From: Amycolatopsis sp. FBCC-B4732
GTDB lineage: Bacteria > Actinomycetota > Actinomycetes > Mycobacteriales > Pseudonocardiaceae
NCBI RefSeq assembly: GCF_023008405.1
Contig: NZ_CP095376.1
Location: 9,280,501-9,344,500 of the forward strand
Reading direction: 5' to 3'
DNA: 64,000 bases
Each line of letters opens with the position of its first letter. Positions within the stretch are counted from its first letter, which is position 1. Made by a program: the position numbers and the translations under genes. Shown in pieces: positions 42,064-50,713 of the stretch. The notes below the pieces were generated by a model that worked only from the letters and a program-made list of their open reading frames with translations, was not told the DNA's origin and made no database searches.

Positions 42064-43815
42064 GTGAACGGACTCGCGAGCGCGTTGCTCTCGCTAGCCC
42101 ATTCCTTGTTCGGCCCGGGCTTCTGCCCCGGCGACTGGGTCTGGGCCACGAGTGCGGCCGGCGCGCTCGTCGCGCTGCTCCCGCCGATCGGCGCGCTGGC
42201 GGTGTCGATCATCCGCAAGGGCACCGGCAACCGCTACGACGCCACGACGTTGTCGGTGTTCGGGGCGATCGGCCTGGTCAGCGCGCTGATCCTGCCGTGG
42301 CTGCTGTCCAACGGCATCTCGGGTGTCTTCCGCGCCGAGCGGGCGGGCACGAAGTCCGGGCTGCCGCGCGCGGAGGCCGCGACGCTGGCTAGCGGCTCCT
42401 GCTGGGTGGACACGCAGAAGGAGTACCTGGGCGGCGGCCCGAACGTCTACGAGGTGCTGTTCTACAAGAACAACGCGGCCTTGCCGACCTTCGTGTACGT
42501 GGCCGCGTTCATCCTGCTGCCTGCCGGCTCGCTGCTGTTCGTGATGCTGCAGGGCCGCACGGCTTTCCGCCGCGGCCCGAAGTGGCCGTCCCGGTTCTTC
42601 TGGATCCCGTTCGCCGCGATGCTCGCGTTCAGCGTCGGCATGGAGGCGAACACCGCACTGCACTTCTGGCTCGGCTTCCTGCCGTTCAGCGTGCTGGGCC
42701 TGATCCCGGTCGCGATGGTGGGGCCACCGCCGTGGTCGGTGATCAACCGCTCGGACGCGCCGCCGCGCCGTGAACCCGAGCCGTACCGGCCGCCGCCCCC
42801 GTCGCCGTCCCAGATGCAGCCCCGGCCGACCCCGCCACCGCCACCGCCGCCGCCGGTCAACAAGCCGTACCCGAAGACGGCGCTGGCGTCGGCACCGGAA
42901 CCGCCGCCGATGGCGGGCGCGCTGGCCGCGGCCCCCGGGCCGATCCCGCCGCCGCCCGGCTCCCGCAACGCCGGCGGCAGCCGCTACCGGCGCGTCAAGC
43001 AGCTCGGCGCGGGCGGCTTCGGCACGGTCTGGCAGGCCGTCGACACGCAGCTGAACCGCACGGTCGCGCTGAAGATCGCGCACGCGCCGGACCGCGACAC
43101 CGCCGAGCGCATGCAGCGCGAGGCCCGCGCGCTGGCCGTGGTCAGCCACCCGAACTGCGTCAAGGTGTACGACCTGGCCGAGGAGCCGGACGGCCTCGCG
43201 CTGGTCATGGAGTACCTCGAAGGCCGTCCGCTGGCCGAGCTGGTCGACGGCCAGGGACCGCTGGACGACGTCGCCGCCGGCCGCCTGTGGGCGACGATGG
43301 CGGGCGCGCTCGCCGCGGCGCACGAGAAGGGCGTCCTGCACCGCGACATCAAGCCGTCGAACATCGTGCTGGACCCGAGCGGCCTGGCCCACCTGATCGA
43401 CTTCGGCATCGCCCGCAGCCAGGGCGATTCGAAGATGACGGCCACCGGGATGATGATCGGCACGCCCGACTTCGTCGCCCCGGAGCAGGCCATGGGCTCG
43501 GCGGCCTCCCCGGCGTCCGACGCGTGGCAGCTGGCGGCGACGATCAGCTACGCGCTCTCCGGCCAGCCTCCGCGCGGCACGCGCGAGACCCCGATGGCGG
43601 CGTTGATGGCGGCAGCCCGTGCGGAGCCGGTGTCGCGGCTGCCTCAGCGGAGCGCGCACGCGCGCCTGCTGGCGGCTTCGCTGGACCCCGAGCCGCGTCG
43701 TCGTCCGACGTTGAACTCGGTGCGCCGCGAGGTCGAGGGCTGGCTGTCCCGCGCGGGCAAGTCCGCGGACGGCCCGGTGACCCGCGTGGTGCCGCGGCAG
43801 CCGCACCACCGCTAG
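42064..43815 (+). CDS. Ser/Thr protein kinase with N-terminal five-helix membrane domain
   Basis: 583 residues. About five membrane helices in residues 27-222, a Pro-rich linker (~225-305), and a full kinase domain at the C-terminus (~306-560): LGAGGFGTVWQA, VALKIA, LHRDIKPSNIVLD, HLIDFGIARS and GTPDFVAPEQAMG. This inverts the usual actinobacterial Pkn order, in which the kinase is N-terminal and a single helix follows. No extracytoplasmic PASTA part; signals would come through the membrane bundle. GTG start with GAGGGG upstream. Confidence 0.93.
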   Translation: MNGLASALLSLAHSLFGPGFCPGDWVWATSAAGALVALLPPIGALAVSIIRKGTGNRYDATTLSVFGAIGLVSALILPWLLSNGISGVFRAERAGTKSGLPRAEAATLASGSCWVDTQKEYLGGGPNVYEVLFYKNNAALPTFVYVAAFILLPAGSLLFVMLQGRTAFRRGPKWPSRFFWIPFAAMLAFSVGMEANTALHFWLGFLPFSVLGLIPVAMVGPPPWSVINRSDAPPRREPEPYRPPPPSPSQMQPRPTPPPPPPPPVNKPYPKTALASAPEPPPMAGALAAAPGPIPPPPGSRNAGGSRYRRVKQLGAGGFGTVWQAVDTQLNRTVALKIAHAPDRDTAERMQREARALAVVSHPNCVKVYDLAEEPDGLALVMEYLEGRPLAELVDGQGPLDDVAAGRLWATMAGALAAAHEKGVLHRDIKPSNIVLDPSGLAHLIDFGIARSQGDSKMTATGMMIGTPDFVAPEQAMGSAASPASDAWQLAATISYALSGQPPRGTRETPMAALMAAARAEPVSRLPQRSAHARLLAASLDPEPRRRPTLNSVRREVEGWLSRAGKSADGPVTRVVPRQPHHR

Positions 43816-43819
43816 CCGC

Positions 43820-44395
43820 TCACGAGCCGGGAGGCTTGGTGGCCGAGAAGATCACCAGCTGCTTCGGCTCCAGCCGGACGTCGACCTGGTCGAAGCCCGC
43901 CTTCTCGAGGCGGGCCGGGAACGTCGCCGCATCGACGACGTTCATCGTGTCGCCCAGGTGCAGCAGGCGGAACCTGAGGTTGAGCTGGCCGTCGCTGCCG
44001 CAGTAGGTGCCGCCCGGGCGCAGGACCCGGGCCGCTTCGGCGAAGATCGCGTCCTGCAGCTCGGCGGTCGGCACGTGGTGCAGCATCGTGAAGCACACCA
44101 CCGCCGAAAAGCGGCCGTCCTCGAACGGCATTTCGGCGCCGCTGCCCTCGATGACCTCGGCGCGGTCGCCGAACTTCGCGCGCAGCAGCTCGGTCGACGC
44201 GGGGTCGATCTCCAGCACGGTCAGCTTCGGGACGGCCTCGAGCAGCACCCTTGTCGTGGCGCCGAAGCCGGGACCGATCTCGAGCACGTCGTCGCCCAGG
44301 TCGCGGTCCGCCAGCCAGGGCGTCAGGCGCTCCTCGACGGTCGCCGCCCACTTCTCCGAGCTGCAGATCTTCCGGTGGATCAGGTTCATCGGCAT
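43820..44395 (-). CDS. SAM-dependent methyltransferase (ubiE/COQ5-like)
   Basis: 191 residues. Motif I VLEIGPGFGATTRVLLE, LTVLEIDPASTELL, and the post-I/IV region FSAVVCFTMLHHV followed by VLRPGGTYCGSDG (motif VI). Substrate unknown. A minus-strand TAGCGT (44403-44408) precedes the ATG by 7 nt, so leaderless. Ends 4 bp from the kinase stop (convergent). Confidence 0.92.
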   Translation of the reverse strand: MPMNLIHRKICSSEKWAATVEERLTPWLADRDLGDDVLEIGPGFGATTRVLLEAVPKLTVLEIDPASTELLRAKFGDRAEVIEGSGAEMPFEDGRFSAVVCFTMLHHVPTAELQDAIFAEAARVLRPGGTYCGSDGQLNLRFRLLHLGDTMNVVDAATFPARLEKAGFDQVDVRLEPKQLVIFSATKPPGS

Positions 44396-44450
44396 GCGTC
44401 CGACGCTATTTCGGCGTGGGCGTGGCCGGAAGCCGATAGCGTGCCAGGTG

Positions 44451-45185
44451 ATGTCGTCAACCGGTCAAGCGATGCTGCTCGGCGAGTTCGACCTGCCCGC
44501 CGGCACCTGGTTCCCCTGGCACGAACACCCCGCGCACCAGCTGGTCTGGTCGGCGCGCGGGGTCGTCGCGGTCAAGTCCGGGGACGCGGGCTGGGTGCTG
44601 CCGCCGACGCGCGCGCTGTGGATGCCCGCCGGCGTCCGGCACCGCACCGGCGCGCTCGGCCGGGCGGCGCTGCGCGGCATCTACGCCGACCCGGCGCTGT
44701 CGCCGGTGTCGTGGCCGGAGCCGCGGGTGGTCGTCGTCCGGCCCCTGCTGCGCGAGCTCCTGGAGTACCTGACCGGCGCCGGCGTCGCGCCGGCCGCCCG
44801 GGTGCGTGCCGAAGCGGTGGCGTTCGACCTGCTGGAGCCGCTCGACGTGGTGCCGATCGCGGTGCCGCCGCTGACCGACCCGCGCGCCCGAGACGTCGAG
44901 CGGGTCCTGCTCGCGAACCCGGCCGATCCCCGCACGCTCGCCGAGTTCGGCCGGGCGGTCGGCGCGTCGGAGCGGACGCTGGCGCGGGCGTTCGCCCGCG
45001 AAGGCCGGATGCCGTTCGGGACGTGGCGCACGCAGGTGCGGCTGCGGGCGTCGCTGCCGCTGCTGGCCGCGGGCACGCCGCTGGAGACGGTGGCCCACCG
45101 CGTGGGCTACAGCTCGGCGAGCGCGTTCGTGGCGGCGTTTCGGCGCGCCGTCGGGGTCACGCCGGTGGCCTACTTCGCGGGCTAG
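44451..45185 (+). CDS. AraC-family regulator with cupin domain
   Basis: 244 residues. N-terminal cupin (FPWHEHPAHQLVWSARGVV), C-terminal AraC double helix-turn-helix: LAEFGRAVGASERTLARAFA and AHRVGYSSASAFVAAFRRAV with the terminal VTPVAYF. Divergent from the methyltransferase, which may be its target. TAGCGT at 44437-44442 lies 8 nt before the ATG. Confidence 0.93.
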   Translation: MSSTGQAMLLGEFDLPAGTWFPWHEHPAHQLVWSARGVVAVKSGDAGWVLPPTRALWMPAGVRHRTGALGRAALRGIYADPALSPVSWPEPRVVVVRPLLRELLEYLTGAGVAPAARVRAEAVAFDLLEPLDVVPIAVPPLTDPRARDVERVLLANPADPRTLAEFGRAVGASERTLARAFAREGRMPFGTWRTQVRLRASLPLLAAGTPLETVAHRVGYSSASAFVAAFRRAVGVTPVAYFAG

Positions 45186-46754
45186 CTACCGCCAGGAGGG
45201 CAGCCAGCGTTCGGCTTCCCACTGGCCGTTCGTGATCGCGATGCCGTTCAGGATCGGCCACAGCCAGGCGAAGTTCGCCACCACCAGACCGACGTACAGC
45301 GACACCACGAGCAGGCCGGTCCCGCGTCTTTCGAAGCCGCGCCGGGCGCTGCCCAGGATCTGGCCGAGGCACAACGTCAGGCCCAGCACCAGGAACGCGG
45401 CCAGCGGCGTCGCGTAGAAGAAGTACATCTGGCGGTCGATGTTGGTGTACCAGAAGACGTAGCCGCCGAGGTAGCCGACGAGCACGGCCGCGTAGCGCCA
45501 GTCCGCGCGGAAGATCGAGCGCCAGGCCGCCCAGCCGAGCATCGGGATCGCCGCCCACCACATGGCGGGCGTGCCGATCAGCATCGTCGCGCTGATGCAG
45601 CGGGACTCGCCGCAGCCGGTGGCTTCGCCGTTGTAGCTGTAGAGCATCGGGCGCAGGCCCATCGGCCACGTCCACGGCTTCGACTCCCACGGGTGCGGGT
45701 TGTCCTTGGGCGTGACCAGCGTTTCGTGGAAGTGCAGGACGTTCGCCGTGTAGTCGCCGAGCGAGCGCAGCGCCGGCGGCACCCACGCGAAGGCGCCCGG
45801 CGCGATGTCCTTGATCTCCGTGTAGTGCCGGTCGGTGGCGGTCTCGCTGGCGAACCACGCCCAGAACGCGGCGAAGTACATGAGGAAGGGGATGACCAGG
45901 ATCGCCCACAGCGCGGGCAGCACGTCCCGGCGGATCGTGCCCAGCCACGGCCGTTCGACGCCGGCCGCCCGCCGCGCCGCGACGTCGAAGAACACGGTGA
46001 GCAGCCCGAACGCGACGATGTAGTACAGCGCCGACCACTTGACGCCGAAGGTGAGCCCGATCATCAGGCCGGCCGCGAACCGCCACCAGCGGAAGCCGAG
46101 CTTCGGCCCCCACACGGACTCGTTGACCCAGCCTTCGCGCACGGCCGTCGCGAGCCGCTCGCGCACCTGGTCGCGGTCGGCGAGCACGCAGGCGAACGCG
46201 GCGAGCACGAACAGCGCGATGAAGATGTCCAGCATGCCCATGCGCGACTGCAGGTGGAGCACGCCGTCGCTGATCACGAGGATGCCGGCGATGGCGCCGA
46301 GCAGCGTCGAGCGCGTGAGCCGGCGCGCGATGCGGATGGTGAGCAGGATGATCAGCGTCCCGGCCAGCGCGGGCATGATCCGCCAGCCCCAGCCGTTGTA
46401 GCCGAACAGCCATTCGCCGATCGCGATCAGCTGCTTCGCCAGCGGCGGGTGGACGACCAGCTCGTAGCCGTAGTTGTCCTCGTAACCGCCGTTGCGCAGC
46501 ACCTGCCACGCCTGCGGCACGTAGTGCTTCTCGTCGAAGACCGGGCTGCCCTTGTCGGTCGGCACGCCGAGGTTCTGCAGCCGGACGATGCCGCCGATCA
46601 CGGTCAGCACGAGGGTGACGATCCAGCCGCGCAGCCGGTCGGTCGGCATGCCGCGGCCGAGCAGGGTCACTTCGCGGTCGGTCGGCGGCCGGAGCGCCTC
46701 GACCGGGTCCGGCCGGACGCTTTCGTCGTCGGGACGGGTCAGCACGGCGGTCAC
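45186..46754 (-). CDS. pmt: protein O-mannosyltransferase (PMT)
   Basis: 522 residues, about 11 membrane helices. The first extracytoplasmic loop has SPVFDEKHYVPQAWQVL with the catalytic Asp-Glu; LVVHPPLAKQLIAIGEWLFG and GWRIMPALAGTL follow, as in GT39. Transfers mannose from polyprenyl-P-mannose to Ser/Thr of exported proteins. A minus-strand TAGGAT (46762-46767) lies 7 nt before the GTG. Matches the position of Rv1002c. Confidence 0.95.
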   Translation of the reverse strand: MTAVLTRPDDESVRPDPVEALRPPTDREVTLLGRGMPTDRLRGWIVTLVLTVIGGIVRLQNLGVPTDKGSPVFDEKHYVPQAWQVLRNGGYEDNYGYELVVHPPLAKQLIAIGEWLFGYNGWGWRIMPALAGTLIILLTIRIARRLTRSTLLGAIAGILVISDGVLHLQSRMGMLDIFIALFVLAAFACVLADRDQVRERLATAVREGWVNESVWGPKLGFRWWRFAAGLMIGLTFGVKWSALYYIVAFGLLTVFFDVAARRAAGVERPWLGTIRRDVLPALWAILVIPFLMYFAAFWAWFASETATDRHYTEIKDIAPGAFAWVPPALRSLGDYTANVLHFHETLVTPKDNPHPWESKPWTWPMGLRPMLYSYNGEATGCGESRCISATMLIGTPAMWWAAIPMLGWAAWRSIFRADWRYAAVLVGYLGGYVFWYTNIDRQMYFFYATPLAAFLVLGLTLCLGQILGSARRGFERRGTGLLVVSLYVGLVVANFAWLWPILNGIAITNGQWEAERWLPSWR

Positions 46755-46822
46755 GGGGGCGATCCTACGGGCGGGACAGGGCGTCCGTCGTCCGGATCCG
46801 CTGATCAGCCTAGGCTGGCCGG

Positions 46823-47674
46823 GTGAGTCCCTCGCTGCTTCCCGGTCGTCTCGTGCTCGCCGCGACCCCGCTCGGCGACGTCGGCGACGCCTCGCCCCGA
46901 CTGGCGGAAGCACTGGCGGAAGCCGACGTCATCGCGGCGGAGGACACCCGGCGGCTGAAGTCGCTGGCGTCCGCGCTGGAGGTCTCCCCGCGCGGCCGGG
47001 TGGTGAGCTTCTACGAAGACGTCGAGACGGCGCGGCTGCCGAAGCTGATCGAATCGTTACGCGCGGGCGAGACGGTCGTGCTCGTGACCGACGCCGGTAT
47101 GCCCAGTGTGTCCGATCCGGGCTTCCGGCTGGTGGCGGCGTGCGTCGCGGAGGACCTGCCGGTGACGTGCCTGCCCGGCCCGTCCGCGGTGACCACGGCG
47201 CTCGCTTTGTCCGGTTTGCCGTGCGACCGGTTCTGCTTCGAGGGGTTCGCGCCGCGCAAGCCCGGCGAGCGGACGCGGTGGCTGACGTCGTTGCGCGACG
47301 AGCCGCGGACGGCGGTGTTCTTCGAGTCCCCGCACCGGCTGGCGTCCTTGCTGGCGGACGCGGCTTCGGTGCTGGGCGGCACGCGGCGGGCCGCGGTGTG
47401 CCGGGAGCTGACGAAGACGTACGAAGAGGTGAAGCGGGGGACGCTCCCCGAGCTGGCCGCCTGGGCGGCCGATGGCGTGCGCGGCGAGATCACGGTGGTG
47501 CTCGCGGGTGCCGCGCCGCGGGAGTTTTCGGTGGCGGACCTGGTGCCGGAGGTCCAGTCCCGCGTCGCGGCGGGCGAGCGCTTGAAGACCGCGGCGGCCG
47601 AGGTCGCCGAAGCGACGGGCGTGTCCAAAAAGGAGCTTTACGACGCCGTGCTGGCGGCGCGGAAGGCCGAGTGA
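46823..47674 (+). CDS. rsmI: 16S rRNA (cytidine1402-2'-O)-methyltransferase RsmI
   Basis: 283 residues of the tetrapyrrole-methylase fold: LVLAATPLGDVGDASPRLAE, AEDTRRLKSLA, LVTDAGMPSVSDPGFRLV, CLPGPSAVTTALALSGLP, FEGFAPRKPGER. Methylates the 2'-O of C1402 of 16S rRNA. TAGGCT (46811-46816) precedes the GTG by 6 nt. Coupled by GTGA to the small gene that follows. Confidence 0.95.
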   Translation: MSPSLLPGRLVLAATPLGDVGDASPRLAEALAEADVIAAEDTRRLKSLASALEVSPRGRVVSFYEDVETARLPKLIESLRAGETVVLVTDAGMPSVSDPGFRLVAACVAEDLPVTCLPGPSAVTTALALSGLPCDRFCFEGFAPRKPGERTRWLTSLRDEPRTAVFFESPHRLASLLADAASVLGGTRRAAVCRELTKTYEEVKRGTLPELAAWAADGVRGEITVVLAGAAPREFSVADLVPEVQSRVAAGERLKTAAAEVAEATGVSKKELYDAVLAARKAE

Positions 47675-47886
47675 CGCCGGAGTTGCGTGCCGCGCTGAGG
47701 GAGCTTCGGCGGGTGCGGGCCGCGAAGCCCGGTGAGGAACTCGGCACCGCGGCCTTCGCGTCCTGGCGGGTGGCGGTCGCGGAGGCGCTCGAGGCGCTGG
47801 CCCCTCTCTTGCTCTTCGCCGAAGACCGGGAGCGGGCCGCGGCGGAAGCGCGCGCTGCCCGGGCCGAGGCGGCCGGGCTCAGGTGA
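47671..47886 (+). CDS. small Ala/Arg-rich protein coupled to rsmI
   Basis: 71 residues, rich in Ala, Arg and Glu; strongly predicted to be helical (LRAALRELRRVRAA, RAAAEARAARAEAAGLR). Not recognised. The GTG overlaps the rsmI stop as GTGA and the end overlaps the convergent tetR by 8 bp, both supporting it as a real gene. Confidence 0.65.
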   Translation: MTPELRAALRELRRVRAAKPGEELGTAAFASWRVAVAEALEALAPLLLFAEDRERAAAEARAARAEAAGLR

Positions 47887-48412
47887 GGAGCGCCGTCACC
47901 GCGGCGTGCGCCTTCGCCGCGTCGGGGGCGTCGCCGGTGATCACGTCCGTGTACACGAACGACTCGCCGATCCGCACCAGCAGGTAGGCCAGGTCCGGAA
48001 CCGGCAGTGGCGGGACGAGCCGCCCCGCCGAGACCTCGCCCGACAGCAGCTCCACCAGTTTCGCCGTCGTCCGCTGCTGGCACACGCTCGCGCGGGTGGT
48101 CAGCAGCCGCAGCGCGCGTTCCGGCTCGCGGCGCAGGAAGTCGCGGAACGGCGGGGAGTCGTTCGCGAACCCGACGTAGCCGCTCACGAAGTCCGCCACC
48201 CCCGCCGCGCCGCGGCCCACGCAGGACGGCCACAGCCGGGCGATCGACGCCGCCGACAGCGACCACAGGATCTCGCCGAGCAGCCGGTCGCGGGAGCCCA
48301 CCCGGCGGTGCAGGGTGGCGCGGCTGATGGACCGGTCCTCGGCCAGCTCGCCCATGTCGACCCGGCGGCCGGCCAGGAACCACTCGCGTGCCCGCTCGAA
48401 CTCCTGAGACAT
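47879..48412 (-). CDS. TetR-family regulator, QsdR-like
   Basis: 177 residues. The N-terminal helix-turn-helix is compact (EDRSISRATLHRRVGSRDRL), and the C-terminal half with DLAYLLVRIGESFVYTDVI is characteristic of the QsdR group. Divergent from the quinone oxidoreductase. The operator at 48405-48428 overlaps its start codon, so it should repress both genes. Confidence 0.87.
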   Translation of the reverse strand: MSQEFERAREWFLAGRRVDMGELAEDRSISRATLHRRVGSRDRLLGEILWSLSAASIARLWPSCVGRGAAGVADFVSGYVGFANDSPPFRDFLRREPERALRLLTTRASVCQQRTTAKLVELLSGEVSAGRLVPPLPVPDLAYLLVRIGESFVYTDVITGDAPDAAKAHAAVTALLT

Positions 48413-48428
48413 ATGCCAGAATGTCTCA
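48405..48428. promoter_or_regulatory. palindromic operator covering the tetR start codon
   Basis: TGAGACAT (48405-48412) and ATGTCTCA (48421-48428) form a perfect 8-bp inverted repeat around 8 nt. It includes the tetR start codon and lies 26 bp before the oxidoreductase ATG. A TetR dimer bound here would cover both promoters or the early transcript. Confidence 0.7.
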
Positions 48429-48454
48429 CAGCCACGACGGAGAGGGAACACGAC

Positions 48455-49411
48455 ATGCGCGCAGTGCAGGTGACCGAGTTCGGCGGACCCGAGGTGCTCA
48501 CGCCGGTCGAGCTGCCCGACCCGGTGGCCGGGCCCGGCGAGGTGCTGATCGCCGTCGATCGCGTCGGCGTCAACTACGCCGACACCCACCAGGCCGAAAA
48601 CAGCTACCTCGCGCCGTCGAAGCTGCCGCTCGTCCCCGGCGGTGAAGTGGTCGGGACGCACGACGGCAAGCGCGTCGTCGCCCTGCTGAACGGCGGGGGC
48701 GGGTACGCCGAACGGGCCGTCGCGCCCGAGGGCACGACCTTCCCGGTGCCCGACGGCGTCGACGACCTCACCGCGCTGTCCATGCTGGTCCAGGGCACCA
48801 CCGCGTGGGTCCTGCTGCGCCGCAACGCCCACCTCGAGAAGGGCGAGTCGGTCGTCGTGCACGCCGCCGCCGGCGGGGTCGGGACCATCGCCGTGCAGCT
48901 CGCCAAGGCGTGGGGCGCGGGCCGCGTGATCGCCACCGCCAGCAGCGAGGAGAAGCGCGCGCTCGCGCTGGAGCTGGGCGCCGACGTCGCGATCGACTCG
49001 CGCGCCGGGGACATGACCGCCGCGCTGATCGAGGCGAACGGCGGCCGCCGCGTCGACGTCGTGCTCGACATGGTCGGCGGGACCACCACCGACCAGAGCA
49101 TCGCCGCGCTGGCGCCGTTCGGCAGGCTCGCGTTCTACGGCATGGCCGGGCGCGAAAGCCCGAAGCCGGTCGAGCTGCGCAACGTCCTCGGCCACAGCAC
49201 GACCATCAGCGGCATGTGGCTGCCGCACGTCTTCCGGCTGCCCGGCAACGTCTTCGGCACCGCGCTGAACGACCTCTTCGACCTGGTGCTGGCGGGCCGG
49301 CTCAAGGCCATCCCGGGCGGCGAGTACGCGCTGGCGGACGCCCGCGCCGCGCACGAGGCCCTGCGCTCCCGCAAGACCGTCGGCAAGCTCCTGCTCGACC
49401 CCGGCAAGTAG
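48455..49411 (+). CDS. zinc-independent quinone oxidoreductase (MDR family)
   Basis: 318 residues. GroES-like N-terminus with EFGGPEVLTPVELPDPVAGP and VDRVGVNYADTHQAENSYL (no zinc ligands), and nucleotide-binding VVHAAAGGVGTIAVQLAKA. NADPH-dependent quinone reductase, often part of TetR-controlled stress responses, as suggested here. GGAGAGGG is about 9-10 nt upstream of the ATG. Confidence 0.95.
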   Translation: MRAVQVTEFGGPEVLTPVELPDPVAGPGEVLIAVDRVGVNYADTHQAENSYLAPSKLPLVPGGEVVGTHDGKRVVALLNGGGGYAERAVAPEGTTFPVPDGVDDLTALSMLVQGTTAWVLLRRNAHLEKGESVVVHAAAGGVGTIAVQLAKAWGAGRVIATASSEEKRALALELGADVAIDSRAGDMTAALIEANGGRRVDVVLDMVGGTTTDQSIAALAPFGRLAFYGMAGRESPKPVELRNVLGHSTTISGMWLPHVFRLPGNVFGTALNDLFDLVLAGRLKAIPGGEYALADARAAHEALRSRKTVGKLLLDPGK

Positions 49412-49412
49412 T

Positions 49413-49454
49413 CGTGAGTGTTCAGGGCGGTTCCAACCGCCCTGAACACTCACG
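49413..49454. terminator. 20-bp perfect hairpin between convergent genes
   Basis: A 20-bp perfect stem (CGTGAGTGTTCAGGGCGGTT with its complement) and a 2-nt loop lie immediately after the oxidoreductase stop, and contain the stop codon of the convergent pabB gene. There is no T run. Probably a bidirectional terminator of the repeat-type hairpins seen elsewhere in the window. Confidence 0.8.
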
Positions 49455-50694
49455 AGCCGGTGGCGAGCAGGCGTTCCAGGGGGGCCGACTTGTGGAGGCA
49501 CTCCTGCCACTCCGCCTCCGGGTCCGAGTCCGCCGTGATGCCGCCGCCGACGCCGAGCGCGATGGCGCCGTTCGCGATCTCGAACGTCCGGATCGCGACG
49601 TTCAGCTCCAGCCCGGCCGCCGGGGACAGCAGGCCGATCGCGCCCGTGTAGACGCCGCGTCCGACCGGCTCCAGCGCGGCGATCAGGTCCAGCGCGCGGA
49701 TCTTCGGCGCGCCCGTCACCGAGCCCGGCGGGAACGTCGCGGCCAGCAGTTCGGCGTCCGAAACCGGCCCGCGGAGCGTGCCCGTCACCGTGGAGTCCAG
49801 GTGCCACACGCCCGGCGCCGGGCGGACGCGCAGCAGCGACGGCACGGTCACCGAGCCGACCTCGCACACCCGGCCGAGGTCGTTGCGCACCAGGTCCGTG
49901 ATCATCACGTTTTCCGCGACGTCCTTCGCGGACCGGCGCAGCAGCGCGGCGTTGCCGTCGTCGGCGGGGCCGCGCCGGGGGAGCGTCCCCTTGATCGGCG
50001 TCGAGCGCACCGCCCGCCCGTGGCGCGCGAGGAACAGCTCCGGCGAAAACGAGACAACCGACCCCCACGGGCCGGCCAGGAAGGCCGCGCGGCGCGGTGA
50101 CAACGACGAAACCCCGGCCGCGAACAACGCCTCGGGCGAGCCCGAGAACGTGCCCGTGAACCGCGAGCAGATGTTGGCCTGGAACAGTTCCCCGGCTTCG
50201 ATCGCGTGTACGCACGCCTTCACCGCGTCCCGGTGCTCCGACGGCAGCGGACGCCGCAGCGGCCCGGCCGTCCAGGAAAGTCCGGGGACGCCGGAAGCCA
50301 GCCGGGATTCCATCGTGGACACCGGCGGGCCGCCGCCGTCCAGCGACTCCAGGTGGCAGGTGCCGGCGGCGGACCAGCGCAGCACGTGGTCCGCCCAGCC
50401 CCACGCCGACGGCGGCAGGAAACCGGTGCGGCCCGACGGATCCGCGAGGTCGTAGCCCAGGTAGCCGAACCAGCCGCCGCCGATCACCCCCGGCGGCGCG
50501 GGCACCGGTGAAACGGTCGGCAGCGGACCGGGGGACACCGCGGGCGAAGGCGCGATCACCGCCTGCGCGCCGAACCACTCGCCGGACAGCATCGCGGGCG
50601 GCGGCAGTCCGCGGGCGGCGGCGTGGTGGGCGAGGACCGCGAACGCGCGCGCGGGCGTGACGTCCGTCCGGAGTGGGGTGCTCGTCACGCGCAT
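49450..50694 (-). CDS. pabB: aminodeoxychorismate synthase component I
   Basis: 414 residues of the chorismate-binding family: GELFQANICSRFTGTFSGSP, RSTPIKGTLPRRG (PIKGT, PabB/TrpE-type), ENVMITDLVRNDLGRVCEVG, PGSVTGAPKIRA and VAIRTFEI. No separate glutaminase gene is adjacent. Makes aminodeoxychorismate for folate. It is in the place of M. tuberculosis pabB beside metS. Confidence 0.92.
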   Translation of the reverse strand: MRVTSTPLRTDVTPARAFAVLAHHAAARGLPPPAMLSGEWFGAQAVIAPSPAVSPGPLPTVSPVPAPPGVIGGGWFGYLGYDLADPSGRTGFLPPSAWGWADHVLRWSAAGTCHLESLDGGGPPVSTMESRLASGVPGLSWTAGPLRRPLPSEHRDAVKACVHAIEAGELFQANICSRFTGTFSGSPEALFAAGVSSLSPRRAAFLAGPWGSVVSFSPELFLARHGRAVRSTPIKGTLPRRGPADDGNAALLRRSAKDVAENVMITDLVRNDLGRVCEVGSVTVPSLLRVRPAPGVWHLDSTVTGTLRGPVSDAELLAATFPPGSVTGAPKIRALDLIAALEPVGRGVYTGAIGLLSPAAGLELNVAIRTFEIANGAIALGVGGGITADSDPEAEWQECLHKSAPLERLLATGS

Positions 50695-50713
50695 GGCGCC
50701 ATACCACCACAGG

